Part shown: piece by piece, positions 34,269 through 49,079 of the stretch | Layout: the number at the start of each line of letters is the position of its first letter | Position numbering within the stretch: position 1 is the first letter of the stretch | Assembly: GCA_036346205.1 (NCBI GenBank) | Contig: JARFJB010000102.1 | Coordinates: 2,132,001 to 2,196,000, forward strand | DNA from: Vesta saturnalis | Taxonomy: Eukaryota > Arthropoda > Insecta > Coleoptera > Lampyridae | Length of the DNA stretch: 64,000 bases | Reading direction: 5' to 3' | Made by a program: the position numbers and the translations under genes | The notes under the pieces: generated by a model | The model's database searches: none | Told to the model about the DNA's origin: nothing | What the model saw: the letters and a program-made list of their open reading frames with translations, nothing else

Positions 34269-36071
34269 CAACAAAATCAAACAGAAGTTTAAGCTTTTAG
34301 ATCATAAACTGGACAATAAACTACTTCCTAAAACTGGTTTCTTTTGTCGAATTGCTTGTTTTCTACGACTTGATTCTGATCTTGATCTTTTTGAGAAAAT
34401 TATGAATTAGAAAAAAGATCAAGATAATACTCTGGCTTCGGAAGTAGAGACTAATCGTTGGGCAAGACGAAAAGTTTCATTTATAACAATAACCTCAGAT
34501 CAATTCACTGATTTTCCAGAGTTAACGGAGCAAAAACTTTTTTTTACAGGATCGTATCAAATGTCTTAAGCTGTATCGTAGTTAGCTGAGATGACGAATG
34601 AAGGCGGAACAATCACACTCCATTATGTAAAAATCACACGTAGTATTATAAAACTTGAAGTGAGATCTGGACATATTAATTAAAAAAAAAATCGTTGTTT
34701 TGTTATCAGCCAGATAAGAATGGAATCTCTGGAATTGATCGATATTGTTGTGATTGTGCTCTAGGCAGAGCTGGAAAAGATACTTTTAAAAAGTATTTAA
34801 ATACTAAATACAAGATACTTTTACTATGAAAAAAGTATTTAAATAATAGATACTTTTTTTGGATAAAAGTATTTAAATATAAGATACCAAAAGTATTTAA
34901 ATACTTTTTGGAAAATAAATACTTTTTAAAATATTTAAATACTGAAAGTATTTAAATACTTCTTTAAACTATTTTTATATTTCAATAATAATAAAAGTAT
35001 TTAAATACTTTTTATAGAAATAAATACTTTTATATTTTTTATATGTTTATTATTTAAGTAGATGTACGAAATACTGAAACTATTTAATAAACAGGTAATA
35101 CGTTTCTTACAAGTCGCATGTTGAACATATTAAATAAATAAAGTAAATGACTTCGTATAAGCACAAAAACGGTGTTAAGTAAACGAATTTTATAAAGAAC
35201 CTCTTACAATTACAACACATGTATTTATTAAAATATGTGTTACAATAAATAATGTATTTACATTAAACATTATTTGCTTTTAATAATACCAAATTTTCAA
35301 AATTTGAGTCTGTCAACGCATGTCAGGTGATGTATATGTAATAAGTTTCTATTTTAATTTGGAATAATCCATAATGCTCATTACTCAATAAGTTTGATTA
35401 CAATAAAAACAAGGCGGATGGTTGCAATTGCAAGTACAATATTTCAATACACCTTGTCACCTTCTTTCAAGCACGGTATAAAAATATTATTGTTAGTTGT
35501 TATACAATTAACACTAGGTAACCTTTTTGTGACAATACGCTGCTAAGAAGAGAACTCATTATTTTATTATTACAATTTATATAAATATTTTTGGAAGTAT
35601 TTAAATATTTCTAAAAGTGTATTAGTATATAATATTTTAAAAGTATTTAAATAGTTTAAAAGTATTTAAATACTTTTACAAGTATTTAAATATTTTAAAA
35701 GTATTTAATTACTTTCACAAGTATTTAAATATTTTAAAAGTATTTAGATACTTTTTTAAATATAAGATACTAAATACTTTTGAAAAGTATTTAAATCTTA
35801 AATACAAGATACTTCTACAGGAAAGTATTTTAAATAGAAGTATTTAAATACTTTTTTGTATTTAAATACTAAAAGTATTTATATATCGAAATATTTCCCA
35901 GCTCTGGCTCTAGGTAGGTGCACTGTCGGATGCTGCTCAGACATTGCAGCTATCATATATTAGCTGTCTCACGTTCGATATTTGGCAAAAATAGTAAGAC
36001 CTGCTGAAATATTGAGCCGTCTGTTTATTGATGAAAAGGTTAATGTAAATGAAGACAGTGACGAAGACTAA
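34269..36071 (+). pseudogene. ISL2EU-type transposase, copy B (C-terminal half), interrupted
   Basis: Plus-strand copy of the C-terminal part of the element at 29214-29880: LLPKTGFFCRIACFLRLD, ETNRWARRK, GSYQMS and the D-C-A-L-G region up to 34757. The frame is then interrupted by a 1.1-kb hAT-type element and resumes at 35907 to finish EDSDED at 36069. Copy A is uninterrupted at this point. Additional stops and frameshifts show that it was dead or dying before the insertion. Confidence 0.75.
34766..35906. mobile_element. hAT-type non-autonomous element with 8-bp target duplication
   Basis: Ends are CAGAGCTGGAAAA and the inverse TTTCCCAGCTCTG. GCTCTAGG is present directly on both sides (34758-34765 and 35907-35914). 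The interior has no coding capacity; both sub-terminal regions (34785-35030 and 35590-35880) are packed with the palindrome AAGTATTTAAATACTT and its variants. An 8-bp duplication and a CAGNG terminus are hallmarks of the hAT superfamily. The homologous site at 29340-29360 shows one uninterrupted CTAGG, an empty site. Confidence 0.95.
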
Positions 36072-36335
36072 CGTTACTCAAAACAGTCTTTTCGATCTAT
36101 TTTGTATGAAATTATTACAATTAATGTTAACAATGTATTCTGTATTATAAGTGTTTTGTAACTGTGGTTTCCTATTAGTGGAGTTGATCGGCCTATTTCC
36201 ACAGTTTATGCTTTTTGAGCGCGACGTTTCGGAAGCGGACTCTGCTTCCGTCATCAGACTTAGTCCTGTGAAGGACTGTTTTCGCACTTGAGCCGGATTC
36301 ATATACCGTATATAATTTTTTCCCAAGCAGAAAAA
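36072..36335 (-). repeat. Inverted copy of the Penelope-like terminal repeat segment
   Basis: The minus strand repeats the segment at 29007-29213, including CTGATGA, hairpin GGAAGC/GCTTCC and GAAACGTCG (about 36209-36240). Similarity stops near CTTGGGAAAAA; the tRNA-like head is absent here. Confidence 0.85.
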
Positions 36336-36667
36336 TTCTATAGTTTTCTTTAAGTGTAATTTAGCATGGAAACAAGATTTATTTAACGTCTCTTTAAACA
36401 TTTTTCACACTCTTAATTATTTTAAGTAAGGTATGTCTTAATTTTCTATGTTTTTCTCTGTTTTTTCTCTGGTGAGGATGTATTTTCGGTGAAAAAACAA
36501 TTTTTTATACATTTTTTTACCATCAAAAATATGTTTGTTTAAACGCAAGATTAGACAAAAAAAATTACGTTTTAATATTTTTCATATTGTTCCACCACTT
36601 CAAAAAAAATCGAAAAATCGAGTATAGAGTAGTATAAAGACATTTTCTGACAAAATCAAACGGTCAT
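36336..36667. other. AT-rich stretch, nothing recognised
   Basis: T-rich sequence between the terminal repeat copy and the second direct repeat unit; no gene or repeat recognised. Confidence 0.5.
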
Positions 36668-36945
36668 TTATTCACTTGTTTGATTCCCTTTCTGCCACAA
36701 CTTTTGGAGGTTTTGAACCGTTGTGGTTTTCTCATCAAGATTGTTTAAAGGTGGTAGGCATGTATACTCCATGCCAGCCGGGAGTTACCACCACCCTTAC
36801 CATGGGCGCCTTAATATTGGGTCTCTGATTTTCTGACTCGGTAAGGGCTGCCGGTTACCTTTTCCTTCATCCTTAATCTATTCTCATCCTTATTCTTCCT
36901 TCTCGCCTCACTGTCTTCCTATCGGATTAAAAGTCCCAAATTAAA
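36668..36945 (+). repeat. Direct repeat unit 2: pogo-LINE junction segment
   Basis: Partner of 32350-32627. Unlike unit 1 it continues into the rest of the LINE. It contains small deletions relative to unit 1, for example in the TTGTGGTT region. Confidence 0.9.
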
Positions 36946-39900
36946 AATAAGATGGCTGTGGTTTTAGGGTAATAAATTCCGGACGTAAAATCCTGCCCCA
37001 TTCGGATGTCCGGGAGGGCAGGGCCCAAGCAACCACGGTCATCGAAAGTATCAACTTTCTGATTCACTACTGCAACATCCGCGGTATCAGGTCTAATCTT
37101 AATGCTATTCACCAACATCTTGAACAATTACAACCTGATATTTTGTTTCTATCTGAAACACAAGTCTCTCTGAAAACTCCGAGTCACCCGACTTGTAATT
37201 TCCTCCTCAATACCACCTTCACTCTAACTTTCGATATAAAGGAGGCGTATGTGCCTACATCAAGGCCAGAATTGCTTGCAATCCCAATTTTGTGAAATTC
37301 TACTGTTAGGTCTCCTAATGACAGTAACTTTCAAGACTTCTTCGATTACCTTAGTATGAAAGTTGACTATCTCCTGTCTCAGTTTCCATCTTGCGATATC
37401 TCAATTGTAGGCGATTTCAATGTTCATAACTCTAATTGGCTTCAGTTTTCATCTACTACAAATCCTGCTGGTCATAGTGCAGAAACATTTGCTATTTCAT
37501 GTGATCTCACACAAATGATTTCTGAACCCACAAGAATCCCTGATAACCCTAACCATACTCCACATCTTCTAGATCTCTTTCTTACATCAAACCCTCTTGT
37601 TTATAAAACTTCCGTTCTTTCGCCTTTAGGTCTTTCCGACCATTGTCTAATAGAAATCATTTCTACTGTACCTAATTCCACTGTTGTTCGCAAAACCGAT
37701 AGAACCTTGTGGTGTTTTAAGTCAGCTCGATGGAGTAATTTACGGATTTCTTTGCAACCTTTCCATGGCGTGAATATTGTTTTAAGTCGTCCTCTTCTTC
37801 GGACATCGCTCTTTCAGTATCTGAAGTCATCCTCATGGGAATGGAGTTATACATTCCCAAAAAACAGTACCGTATAGGTCATTCACGTTCCCAACCCTGG
37901 TTCAATAAGGCTTGTACTGATGATCTTTAAAAATAAATATTACATTAAATGGAAATCTAATAAATCGGTCGACAGTCATGTAGAATACGTTGGTGCTAGA
38001 AATATCTGCAAAAGTGTCATCACTAAAACTAAAAAGTTGTTCGAACAACGAAAATGCAATGAACTAGCTATATCTCCTTTAGGGAGTAGTAAATTTTGGT
38101 CTTTAGCTAAAGCCATTAGTAAAAACCTTGCAACATCTTCATTTCCTCCTGACATCTATTGACGGATCGGTAGTTGCTGATTCTGTAGACAAAGCCAAGT
38201 TTTTGTGGATTTGTTTGCATCAAACTCGTGTCTCAATGATTCTGGAAAAGATGTGCCCTAGTCAACTCTTTTTCATACGCTATGAAACCAATTTATTTTT
38301 GGTACAAGCTCTTGGAATCGATCATCAGTAGGCTTGATCTCAATAATGCAACTGGCCCAGACGGTAGCCCAGCTATTGTCTTAAAGAAATGTTCCCCCGA
38401 ACTAGTACCAGTCCTATCTAAGCTCTATACGATCTCTATGTCTTCTGAGGAATTCCCTTCATCATGGAAGTTAGCAAATGTTCAACCTATTCCCAAAAAA
38501 GGCGATAAGACCGATCCCTCAAACTACCAATTGCCATCACTTCCATTTTGTCTAAAATCATGGAAAAAGCCATCAATCAGCAACTGCTCACGTTCCTTGA
38601 AACTAACAAACTCCTTAGTGACCACCAATATGGGTTTAGGCAAAGTCGTTCAACAGGCGATCTTCTTTCATATGTGACCCAAGTTTGGAACAATACAGAG
38701 AGACAGTCCGGTGAAACAGTTGTAGTCGCTTTAGATATCTCAAAGGCATTTGACCAAGTTTGGCATAAGTGTTTACTTGCCAAACTCACCTCGTTTGGTT
38801 AAATGAACGCTCATCAACTGGGTTTCTAGTTTCCTTGATAAAAGACGAATACGTGTCGTAGTTGATGGCTTTTTTTCAAAAGAAATTAGCATTAACGCGG
38901 GCGTACCACAGGGATCCGTTATAGCGCCTACACTTTTCTGCTGTACATAAATGCCTTATTTCTTCAACAACTAACCCCATCCATTGCTTTGCTGACGATA
39001 GCACTCTTCACTGTAGTTCATCTCAGTCTACTCATAGTGATAATCCACCTTCTATGTCAAATCAAGAAATTAAAGCTGAAATGGCAAATTCAATCAACAA
39101 AGCATTCAACGTATTCTCGAATGGGGAAGCAATAATCTAGTTAAATTTAATGCTAACAAAACTCAGTGTTGCCTTTGTCCGCCAAAAAGATCGATCATTT
39201 CCTGTTGTAAGTATGAATGGCTCAGTTCTTAAGTTTCAGACTCTATTACTCTGTTGGGTATGACTGTATCTTCAAATCTCTCATGGTTGACCATCTTCTG
39301 TCAGTACCAAAACAGCTGCTCGTAAAATAGGCTTTTGTACAGATCTAAGCAGTACTTTACCTCTCGACAACTCCTTCTGCTGTATAAGGCCCAAATTCGG
39401 CCTCATCTGAATATAATTTCACCTCTGGGTTAGGCTCCCCAATACGCTCTCATATCGTTGATCGTATTCAAAAGAGAGCATTAGGCTTATAAATGACCCG
39501 TCCTTAACTTCTCACATACAGTCCCTTGAGCAAGAAGGAATGGTTTCAGTTCTTTCTTTGTATTATCGTTATTACAACGGCTATTGTACTGCTGAATTAT
39601 ATTCTTTATACCATTTCGGCTATCTTTGCGAGAAACACTCGGTTCGCTTATTCACATCATCAGATGCAGTACAAATCTCCACTTGTCGTACCAAACGGGC
39701 GCAATCCACATTTTTCTACACGGCTTCTAAACTCTGGAATGATCTCATCCTAGTTCCTGCTTTAACCTCTCACTTTATAAATATATGAGAAAATTTTAAT
39801 TTTGGTAGCATGTTCATAGTGCATCTTTTAATTTGGCAATATCATTATCTCCTTCTATCCATCCTCCTAAGTGTTCCTAAGTGCTTTAGGACGATAGGCC

Positions 39901-39954
39901 AAATTTAGCCTGTTCAAAAAAATACTCTTGTTCCGTCAGCAAACATAGGGTTAC
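36745..39954 (+). mobile_element. Non-LTR retrotransposon (LINE), plus copy, broken
   Basis: Same family as the minus copy at 56816-59935. After a GC-richer 5' region (to about 36990) the endonuclease is read from about 37060 in several frames, with GDFNVHNSNW (about 37411) and LSDHCLIE (about 37637). RT pieces follow: GPDGSPAIVLKKCSPELVPV (about 38360), a long block at 38548-38802 with DISKAFDQVWH, GVPQGSV at about 38905 and ADDS at about 38990. The 3' part ends near 39954. Numerous stops and frameshifts make it inactive. It inserted into a pogo-like transposase, leaving pogo sequence on both sides. The clade (Jockey/CR1 superfamily) is a guess from motif style. Confidence 0.85.
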
Positions 39955-40430
39955 TGTTATAAATTTTGTCCAGATATGTAAAAGACATATTAACATTGAT
40001 GTTCGTTAAATGCTGAAAAAATCGCTCTTGACAAGACTACTAGTCCTTCGAGTGCCGGACACTTAAGCATTGGATGTCTCTTCATGAATCCAAGTACAGC
40101 CAGTTTCAACACCAGCCATTTCTTCATTTGAACCATTTTTCAAATGGACAACTTTTAATGGAATTGACTGTGCGCCATTCTGATAAGTCAACTTTCCTAA
40201 TATTCGAATTATCAATGCCATAAAATCATACGCAGTAGAATCTACTGATAAGTTCTGGTTCTTGACTTATTGGTAAAATTTGTCTTACCGTAGGTTAATT
40301 AAGGTTTCATTGAACCGGATCTCAATTTTCCTGTAGCTTGGTTTTCCTAACGTTACCTGTAAATGAAAAGGCATTCAAATGCCATTTCACAACAATGATT
40401 TTAGAACGATAATATTTCAAAGACTTTTTC
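39955..40430 (-). pseudogene. pogo/Tigger-like transposase, N-terminal half
   Basis: The minus strand reads LPISQEPELISR (about 40270), YDFMALIIRILGKLTYQ (about 40220), FMKRHPMLK (about 40095), LSRAIFSAFN and NMSFTYLDKIYN, which ends at 39955. This is the order of the DNA-binding and linker region before the catalytic domain in jerky/Tigger transposases. KIYN at the LINE junction continues directly to NLDET at 32420 on the far side of the LINE. Frameshifted and incomplete. Confidence 0.6.
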
Positions 40431-40659
40431 GATAAATAACTTTTAAATCTGTTTAACATAAAAACTCACGAAATACAGTTGAAAAGTTTGAAAACTTAGT
40501 TTGCTCAGCTGCCTTCTTTAAACTCGTCCATTGATTAACCAAATTAACGAGCGCTGCTATAGAGTCTAACTGCAGATAAAGTATACCAAATGTTTCAGTT
40601 TTCTGAATTTTGTTTCACCATGATTCCTGGATAAAATTCATTTTCAGTTTGGGACAATA

Positions 40660-42319
<1,660 letters not shown>

Positions 42320-42320
<1 letters not shown>

Positions 42321-44540
42321 AGTTTTCTGTGTGTAATTTAATGTGTAAATTATTTAAGTATAAACAATTTACTTAATTTTAGTAAGGTAGTAATTCTGAA
42401 GGCAATTTTCTGTAAATAGGCTGACTGTGTTGCGGGTTAAAACTTTTAAGTACCAGTTTCACAAAATTTATAAGGAACTAACAAAATCCTTAATTTTTCA
42501 ATGCCCATTAAAAAATCAAAAAATAAGCAGAGATCAAACGGTATCTTGTTACACATAAACAAAACCAAAGTAAACATGAACTTTGATTAATGTAAGGTTA
42601 AATGGAAACTTAAAATAAAAGATGAAAGGTTAGAGGAAAATCGAAAGGGCACCCTTAAAGAAAAGGAGAAATGGTCTTTTCCCAATAGTTAACTTTAGAG
42701 AAATAATAGAATGATGTATTAAACTGAAAGATTCTAAATTACAAAGTTAACTTAAATTCAACTAGCGAATGGAAGTAAGTATCTATTATCCTTAATGGAA
42801 TAATATAATTTATACAACAAGGATATTTCGAGAAAATTTTCCCAAAAATGATCTTAAACTAGAAATGAAACAGAAATATTTTAAAATCCCAACATTCATA
42901 ATATTTTAAAACCAAGAAAAACAATCTTCCACGACGCAAGATCTTACGTACCTCAGCCTGAAAAGGTCAATTTAATAAACCATATTAAATCAGTTATTTA
43001 CAAGAAAACAATTAATTAAACAGCTACATTTCGTTTAACAAAACTGAGTAAACCTTATTAAAACCTCAATACTTTGAAAAGGCTGTTAGTTTCAAATTTA
43101 TCTCGAAATAAAAAAAATATTAGAATAAGCAATTTAAATTAGATAAAGAAATTGGTCCAAAACCTTATCCATAAAACGGTATAATATATATAATTTTTAT
43201 TAAGCTAAATTTGACATTATTCAATATCACGCTACACTAAAGTAATTGGTATAAACATAAAAGTTGCAAAAGCTACTGAAAAACCACATAAACAGTAGTC
43301 AAAATTAATTATCCCCAAAATGAAGTTGCATAAAACCAACTGGGTGTGGTAAATTTTAAAAAAATTATTCAAAATGTTGATTGTTGAGTGTACGTAAATA
43401 TAGAATACCATTTAGGAGTTTAAAATAAATGATTAAAATTAGCAATCGATCCTATATCGATTTTCCTTACTACAGGTAACACTTTAACAAATACTCTTTG
43501 ACAGAATTAATATAAATGTATTTAATTTTATAGTATCGTAACTATGAAGAATTTAGTAATATATGTTCGTGGTAAAATATTTGTCAAATATTTAACATTA
43601 ATACGGCAAATTATTAATTTCGTATAGCTATCGTAATCTGCTGAAGGCAATTTATACATGCGATAAAAGGAAAGAGCTGACCTTGGTTTGAGGTTATGGG
43701 TTCAATTGTAGCCAGGATTTCACCGCTTCAATACAGGTGTAACCTCAAATTCAGTAAAACCAAGTACGTTAGACACAGCGAACGAGTTCAATGAAACCAA
43801 TTTTAAATAAGCAGAGATCCAGAACGGTAATCTGTTACCAATAAAGACAAAACAATGTAAAATGAACTTTGATGTAATCGTAACGGTAATGGAAATTAAT
43901 TGCTAAAACGAAGTAAAGATTAGAACGGTGTTTATTCAGTGAGAATGTAACCTCTAAGGTCGAATGTGCGTTAGTGTAAATGTATTGTTAACAGAATAAA
44001 CCGTTTTTATACAGTGTATTTATTAAGAAATAGCCCCATCTATATTTTTGAAACAGCAAAATAACAGATCCATTTTCAGAGTTAAGTATACCAATCACCA
44101 GAACTACGTACATCTTTCAGAGATGGCGCTATAGGTTTGAAATTAAATTTTAGAAATGGTAAATAACTACAGAAAGCTTTAATACGTTAAACTAGCGGAA
44201 CTAAAAACGACTAAACTTTTGAAATACAAAGGTGGATACGAGAGAGAAATAATTTTCGTATAATGTAGAAACATAAACGCGATAAAAGAAAATCATATGT
44301 GAAGTAGCAATTAGCTATAATAAAGCAATAATTTTGTATAACGTAGAAAAGTAAGCGTGCTGAAAGAACCCATTTAATCCATAATACTCATTAGTAAATG
44401 CTGTAAATACAGAAATTTTAAATCATTATAGTAAAGAAATAGATACGAGTAAGCTTAAACCACATTACTACATGTTTAAGTCACAGATACCTATTTAAGG
44501 TAGCTGTTAGAAACAGTAACCAGATATAATGATACAATCG
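42320..44540. other. AT-rich stretch with degenerate internal direct repeats
   Basis: No coding sequence seen. Blocks recur about 1.2-1.3 kb apart: 41930-42000 with 43120-43220, 42265-42350 with 43495-43560, and 42525-42610 with 43810-43890. The copies differ by many small indels. Confidence 0.6.
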
Positions 44541-44592
44541 ATCCTATATCGATTTTTGCACATTACATGTATACACACACACACACACACAC

Positions 44593-44679
<87 letters not shown>

Positions 44680-47118
44680 ACTGTATCGTTAAAAATTATT
44701 ATTTATTTACTCTAATTATTCAATTTTACTAAATACGATAAGGTTCTTATGTAATAATATTAACAAAACAATATATGCGCCGTACTAGCTCAAAATCTCT
44801 TTTGAGGATAGGGTTCAATTGTATTAAACATTGATTGTTGGCAAAATAAATTAAATTTGGGAATATTCATGTAAATGATCAAATTGTATTTTATAATAAA
44901 CAGTTACAATGTGAAACCAACTTTGTTGAGATCTGCACAAACTACGCTTGCGTTGCGTACTTAAAACTCAAATAAATGTAACTTGTCAAAAATTTCTGCA
45001 ATTGATCTACATTATTGAGCACAATTTTAATTTTGTTTGAGGTAAACTTATTAATTTTATAACAACACTGAATCATTTACTTTTCAGATATTGACACGTG
45101 TATTCGTACAAACATTTATACATTATTTAAGAAAAATAAATATAGGACATCAAAAAAAAATCAATGCAATAGGGTTATGATAGAGAAATACACTCACATG
45201 GGTTGCTGCAAATCCTAAATAATGTTCATGTCGGGTTACTCCACATTAAACATTGGACGTAGACTTCCTTCCATAAATCGGTGATACTGCCTTCCTGTCC
45301 CAAATATGCTGCTTAACATTCCATAATTTCATCCAAACCAAATAACTGTTGACTACTCTTCATGTAGTAAGTACGATGTACTTACAATGCTCAAATACTT
45401 TCAAACAAGCACTTTATTTTATTTGTGTTCTTAAAATGTTGTATTATTTATTTAATAATTTCTCGGATTTAATTTTGTATTTTAATTTTATGTAAATTTT
45501 TGTATTCACTTGCATCTTTATTTTAGATTCTGTTATGAAGTGAAAATTTATTTTATGATCTCTTATCACTGCCAGCAAAATAAACATCGAATCCAAAATA
45601 ATTGAAGAAATTTATTAACATACAAAAAAGTTGCACATCAACCGATGTTTACACACGATCTTGAAAAACGAAACAATTACAATTTTATCGAACAATTGTG
45701 ATCGGTAACCTTATTTTTAACTTTAGTTATAGGTTAAAACAATTGTTTCTGATATGTCAACTCTACGTCGATCGCTTTTCAAATCCGATAATGTTTACGA
45801 GAATTGTTACTTACATGTAAACCCAAATAACACTAACACTATGACTTGTTAGTCACAAAAATTTTCAAAAACAAGAGTGGCAAGAGAGAGAAATCAGGAG
45901 CAATTTCTTTTATACATTTCTCCTAGATACCAAATTTTCAATTTTTTTTCTACATTACACACAAAAGATTCTAGCTTCTGATTGGTCTAAACAAAATTGT
46001 AAACTTAACTAAAACATAAATTATGCTATATCTTCTTTAAAACAATTCGGATTTGATTTTTAATGACAGATTTGGAATCAGGGCAAAATTCCGCATAAAA
46101 AAAACGCCACACAAGCCCTATTTCGCTTCAATAATTTTCACTCTGACAACTTATAATCTAAATTTACTAATATCAAAAAAACTTACATCCTACAACTAAG
46201 CTAATTACATATTCAAATTCCACATAAAAAAACTGTATCAGAATACATTTATTTCAACCCATTTTATTTAAATTTTACAAAATTTCCACCTTCACATTTA
46301 ACATGTAGGTAGTTAACCTAACTTTCCTAATTTTATGTTTATATTACATATTTATAGTTAAATTCCTTGTTAAATCTTTTTATAATTTATTTTAAACTTA
46401 CCCTATAAAAACTATAATTTTGTGAAATTCTTACAAATAATACTTAACCTAACTTAATATAAATGTACTTTTAATTTGTGTAATAACTGTCTATAACACT
46501 TGAAATGTTCATAAAATGTGTCGCTAACACCAATACTGTTTACTTGTACTCCATAGTTCTTAATTTTGTCATTTGACATTTTCATATTGTTTAACTATTT
46601 TGTCAATTTTTGTATAAAATTTGCAATTTTATATTAAATATCACACTGCACAATTGTTGTTCATGTTCTTAATTATGTTTTTAAGCAACTATCACTTCTT
46701 ATGCACGTTTTATATACTTTGTCTTTGAATTACAAATATACTATGTTCGTATCATACCCTTTCTTTCATATTTCAAATAGTTTATGCATTGTACCTAATA
46801 CTATATATTCTACATTTTATAATTATCATACTGTATGTGATCAATATCTGATATGTGTTCAAAATATTAAAATTCATTGAATAAAATGCGAAATTACACA
46901 AATATGTTACACGAAACTAATCGTACCCATTAATATTAATCATGTTGACCTTTCTCACATGCTGTTTTGTCACATCAAATCCATAATTTTGCACTCGTAA
47001 CTATTTTCTCATTGAAAACGAACTATATACTTCCATAAATTTATCTAACTTGCCTACTATAGAGAATTTCAAACTCAATAAACTCTAGCCCCTTTATTAT
47101 ACCTACTTCTAATCATCT

Positions 47119-47164
<46 letters not shown>

Positions 47165-48470
47165 AGCTATACTCTTTGCACTACTGTTTTTTATTACACT
47201 AAAACTGTATTACAAAGTACATTTATAACAACAAATACGCTTTTCATTTTTAACATTTTGTTAGTTCTAAATATAAGTATTAATTAACGACATTTTTTGA
47301 GGTATCTATTTAACCTTTTTCGAAAATATTACATCTTCACTGTTATTTTTGGAAATCAATATTTTAGTTAATCGTATAGCTAAAAAAATAAAATTCATTC
47401 TTAGGATTTTACTTAGCCCTTAAATTTAATCGGGCATAATATAAAAGTTCAATTTTCTACAGTTCGTTCAAAATGTCAGTGCCAATTTTGATATCCGAAA
47501 ATACCAAGTAGATTTTTTCTATAGCACACACAAATATTTTATTTCAGTTAATTAAGAATTTTATATTTTAATCCTACATTTGGAACATGATAACAAGACA
47601 ATGCATTATAATATCCATACACTTCTAAACATTTATTAATATCATTTAATAATTTGTTGCAGGAAATAGGTTTATTCGTAATTTGTTCTAATATTGTATA
47701 ATATGGTATAAAAGGTATATCAAGGTATAAATCTTAATAATGGTCTAAATCAATGTTTTAAAGCGTTCTCAATACAAATCGTTAAAATAACTAGAGACAC
47801 CAACCACTCAATAAAAGATAATGCCGTTGACTCAGCAGGTAGATTAAACCGGGTGTGATTCATGCTTAATTACCAACAATTTCTGCTTGGTTCTTTTCAC
47901 CTAACATCAATATAGTAACTTCTAGGTAACAATAATAAAAATGATCTCAGACGCCAAGTTATTTTTTTTACGCTCGGAATAACTAAACCGAGGATACAAT
48001 AAAGCATTCATCAAAATGTCAAAATAAAAGGTATACAAATTATGTTTGTTAAGCACTTAAATTTGGGATTATATAAAATAACTCTTAAAACTAGTGTTAA
48101 TAGCCTTATCCTAATAAGTCATTGGGGTATAAATACCTGTTACAAAATTTTTGTACAACTTCTTGAGAACCTCTGTTATCATAAGGAATGCGGAAATGTA
48201 AACCAAAGATGATGTAATCTTCGTACCGATGTTGTGCAATATGTCGTATTTTCACTGTTTTACGTTGTAAATCCAGAATTTATTGCATTTTCTTGAAGGT
48301 TCAAATAAAAGGTGTGATCTAAATTTAGATCTGAATTAAATGCAAAATGAAGATCTAAATTAGATCGAATAAGTATAAAATGAATTAAACGTTTAATTAA
48401 ATGCAATTAAAAGTAGAATTAAATGTGCAATTAAAAGTATAATTAAAACGGCAAGTAAAAGTATAATAAA
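44540..48470 (+). repeat. Long direct duplication, copy 1
   Basis: About 3.9 kb of AT-rich, gene-free sequence, collinear with 49080-52270. It starts with an (AC)n/(TA)n tract (44574-44676) and contains a second TA tract at 47121-47161. No ORF with recognisable content was found. Confidence 0.85.
44597..44676. repeat. (TA)n microsatellite
   Basis: About 80 bp of TA following an (AC)n run; the related copy has a shorter tract at 49080-49130. Confidence 0.95.
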
Positions 48471-48474
48471 AAAG

Positions 48475-49075
48475 TTTAAAACGCTCTCCTGTAAAGTTAG
48501 TAAAATCGATATACTATATTGATACATATGTAATGCAGCTAAAATTTACGATCAATCTGTTACTTTTACGAATGCCGTAAGGAACTTTTAACGAATGTTA
48601 TAAAAATTTATTTTTTAGCCAAGAAGTTTCCAGTCGAGCAAAACCCTATAAGAATTTGTTTTTAAATGAATGTTGTAAGAAGTACAATTTTTTTTAACGA
48701 ATGCCGTACTGTAAGAATTGTTTTAACGAATTATGCATCAATTTCTTCTAAAAGATTAAACGATTTACTAGATCCGACTAAGTCCGTTTGTGAGTTTATC
48801 CAAGTATACAAATTGGCGAATTTTATTATTGTAAAACATAGCATACAAAATCTATTCGATAAATGCGTTAAACATATTTGTATGTATGAAGAATCGTAAG
48901 TTCGTATCTAATCTTTAGTAAGGTAAATCGAACTTTAAACATGTGCAAGAAATGTAGGAACGTATTATTAAAGTTTATCCAGTATCAAAATAAGTTTGTT
49001 GAATAAGAAAGTAAAATTATACATCACTAAGACAAATTTTGTACGATACTAATTATAATGCAATATTGATACTAA
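48475..49075. other. Intervening stretch with ACGAATGCYGTAAGAA-type units
   Basis: From about 48550 to 48760 several units of the form TTTTAACGAATGCCGTAAGAA with ATGCATCAATTT recur. The same unit forms a longer array at 55365-55712. A 77-codon ORF (48666-48899) overlaps the units and is not convincing. Confidence 0.6.
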
Positions 49076-49079
49076 TCAA

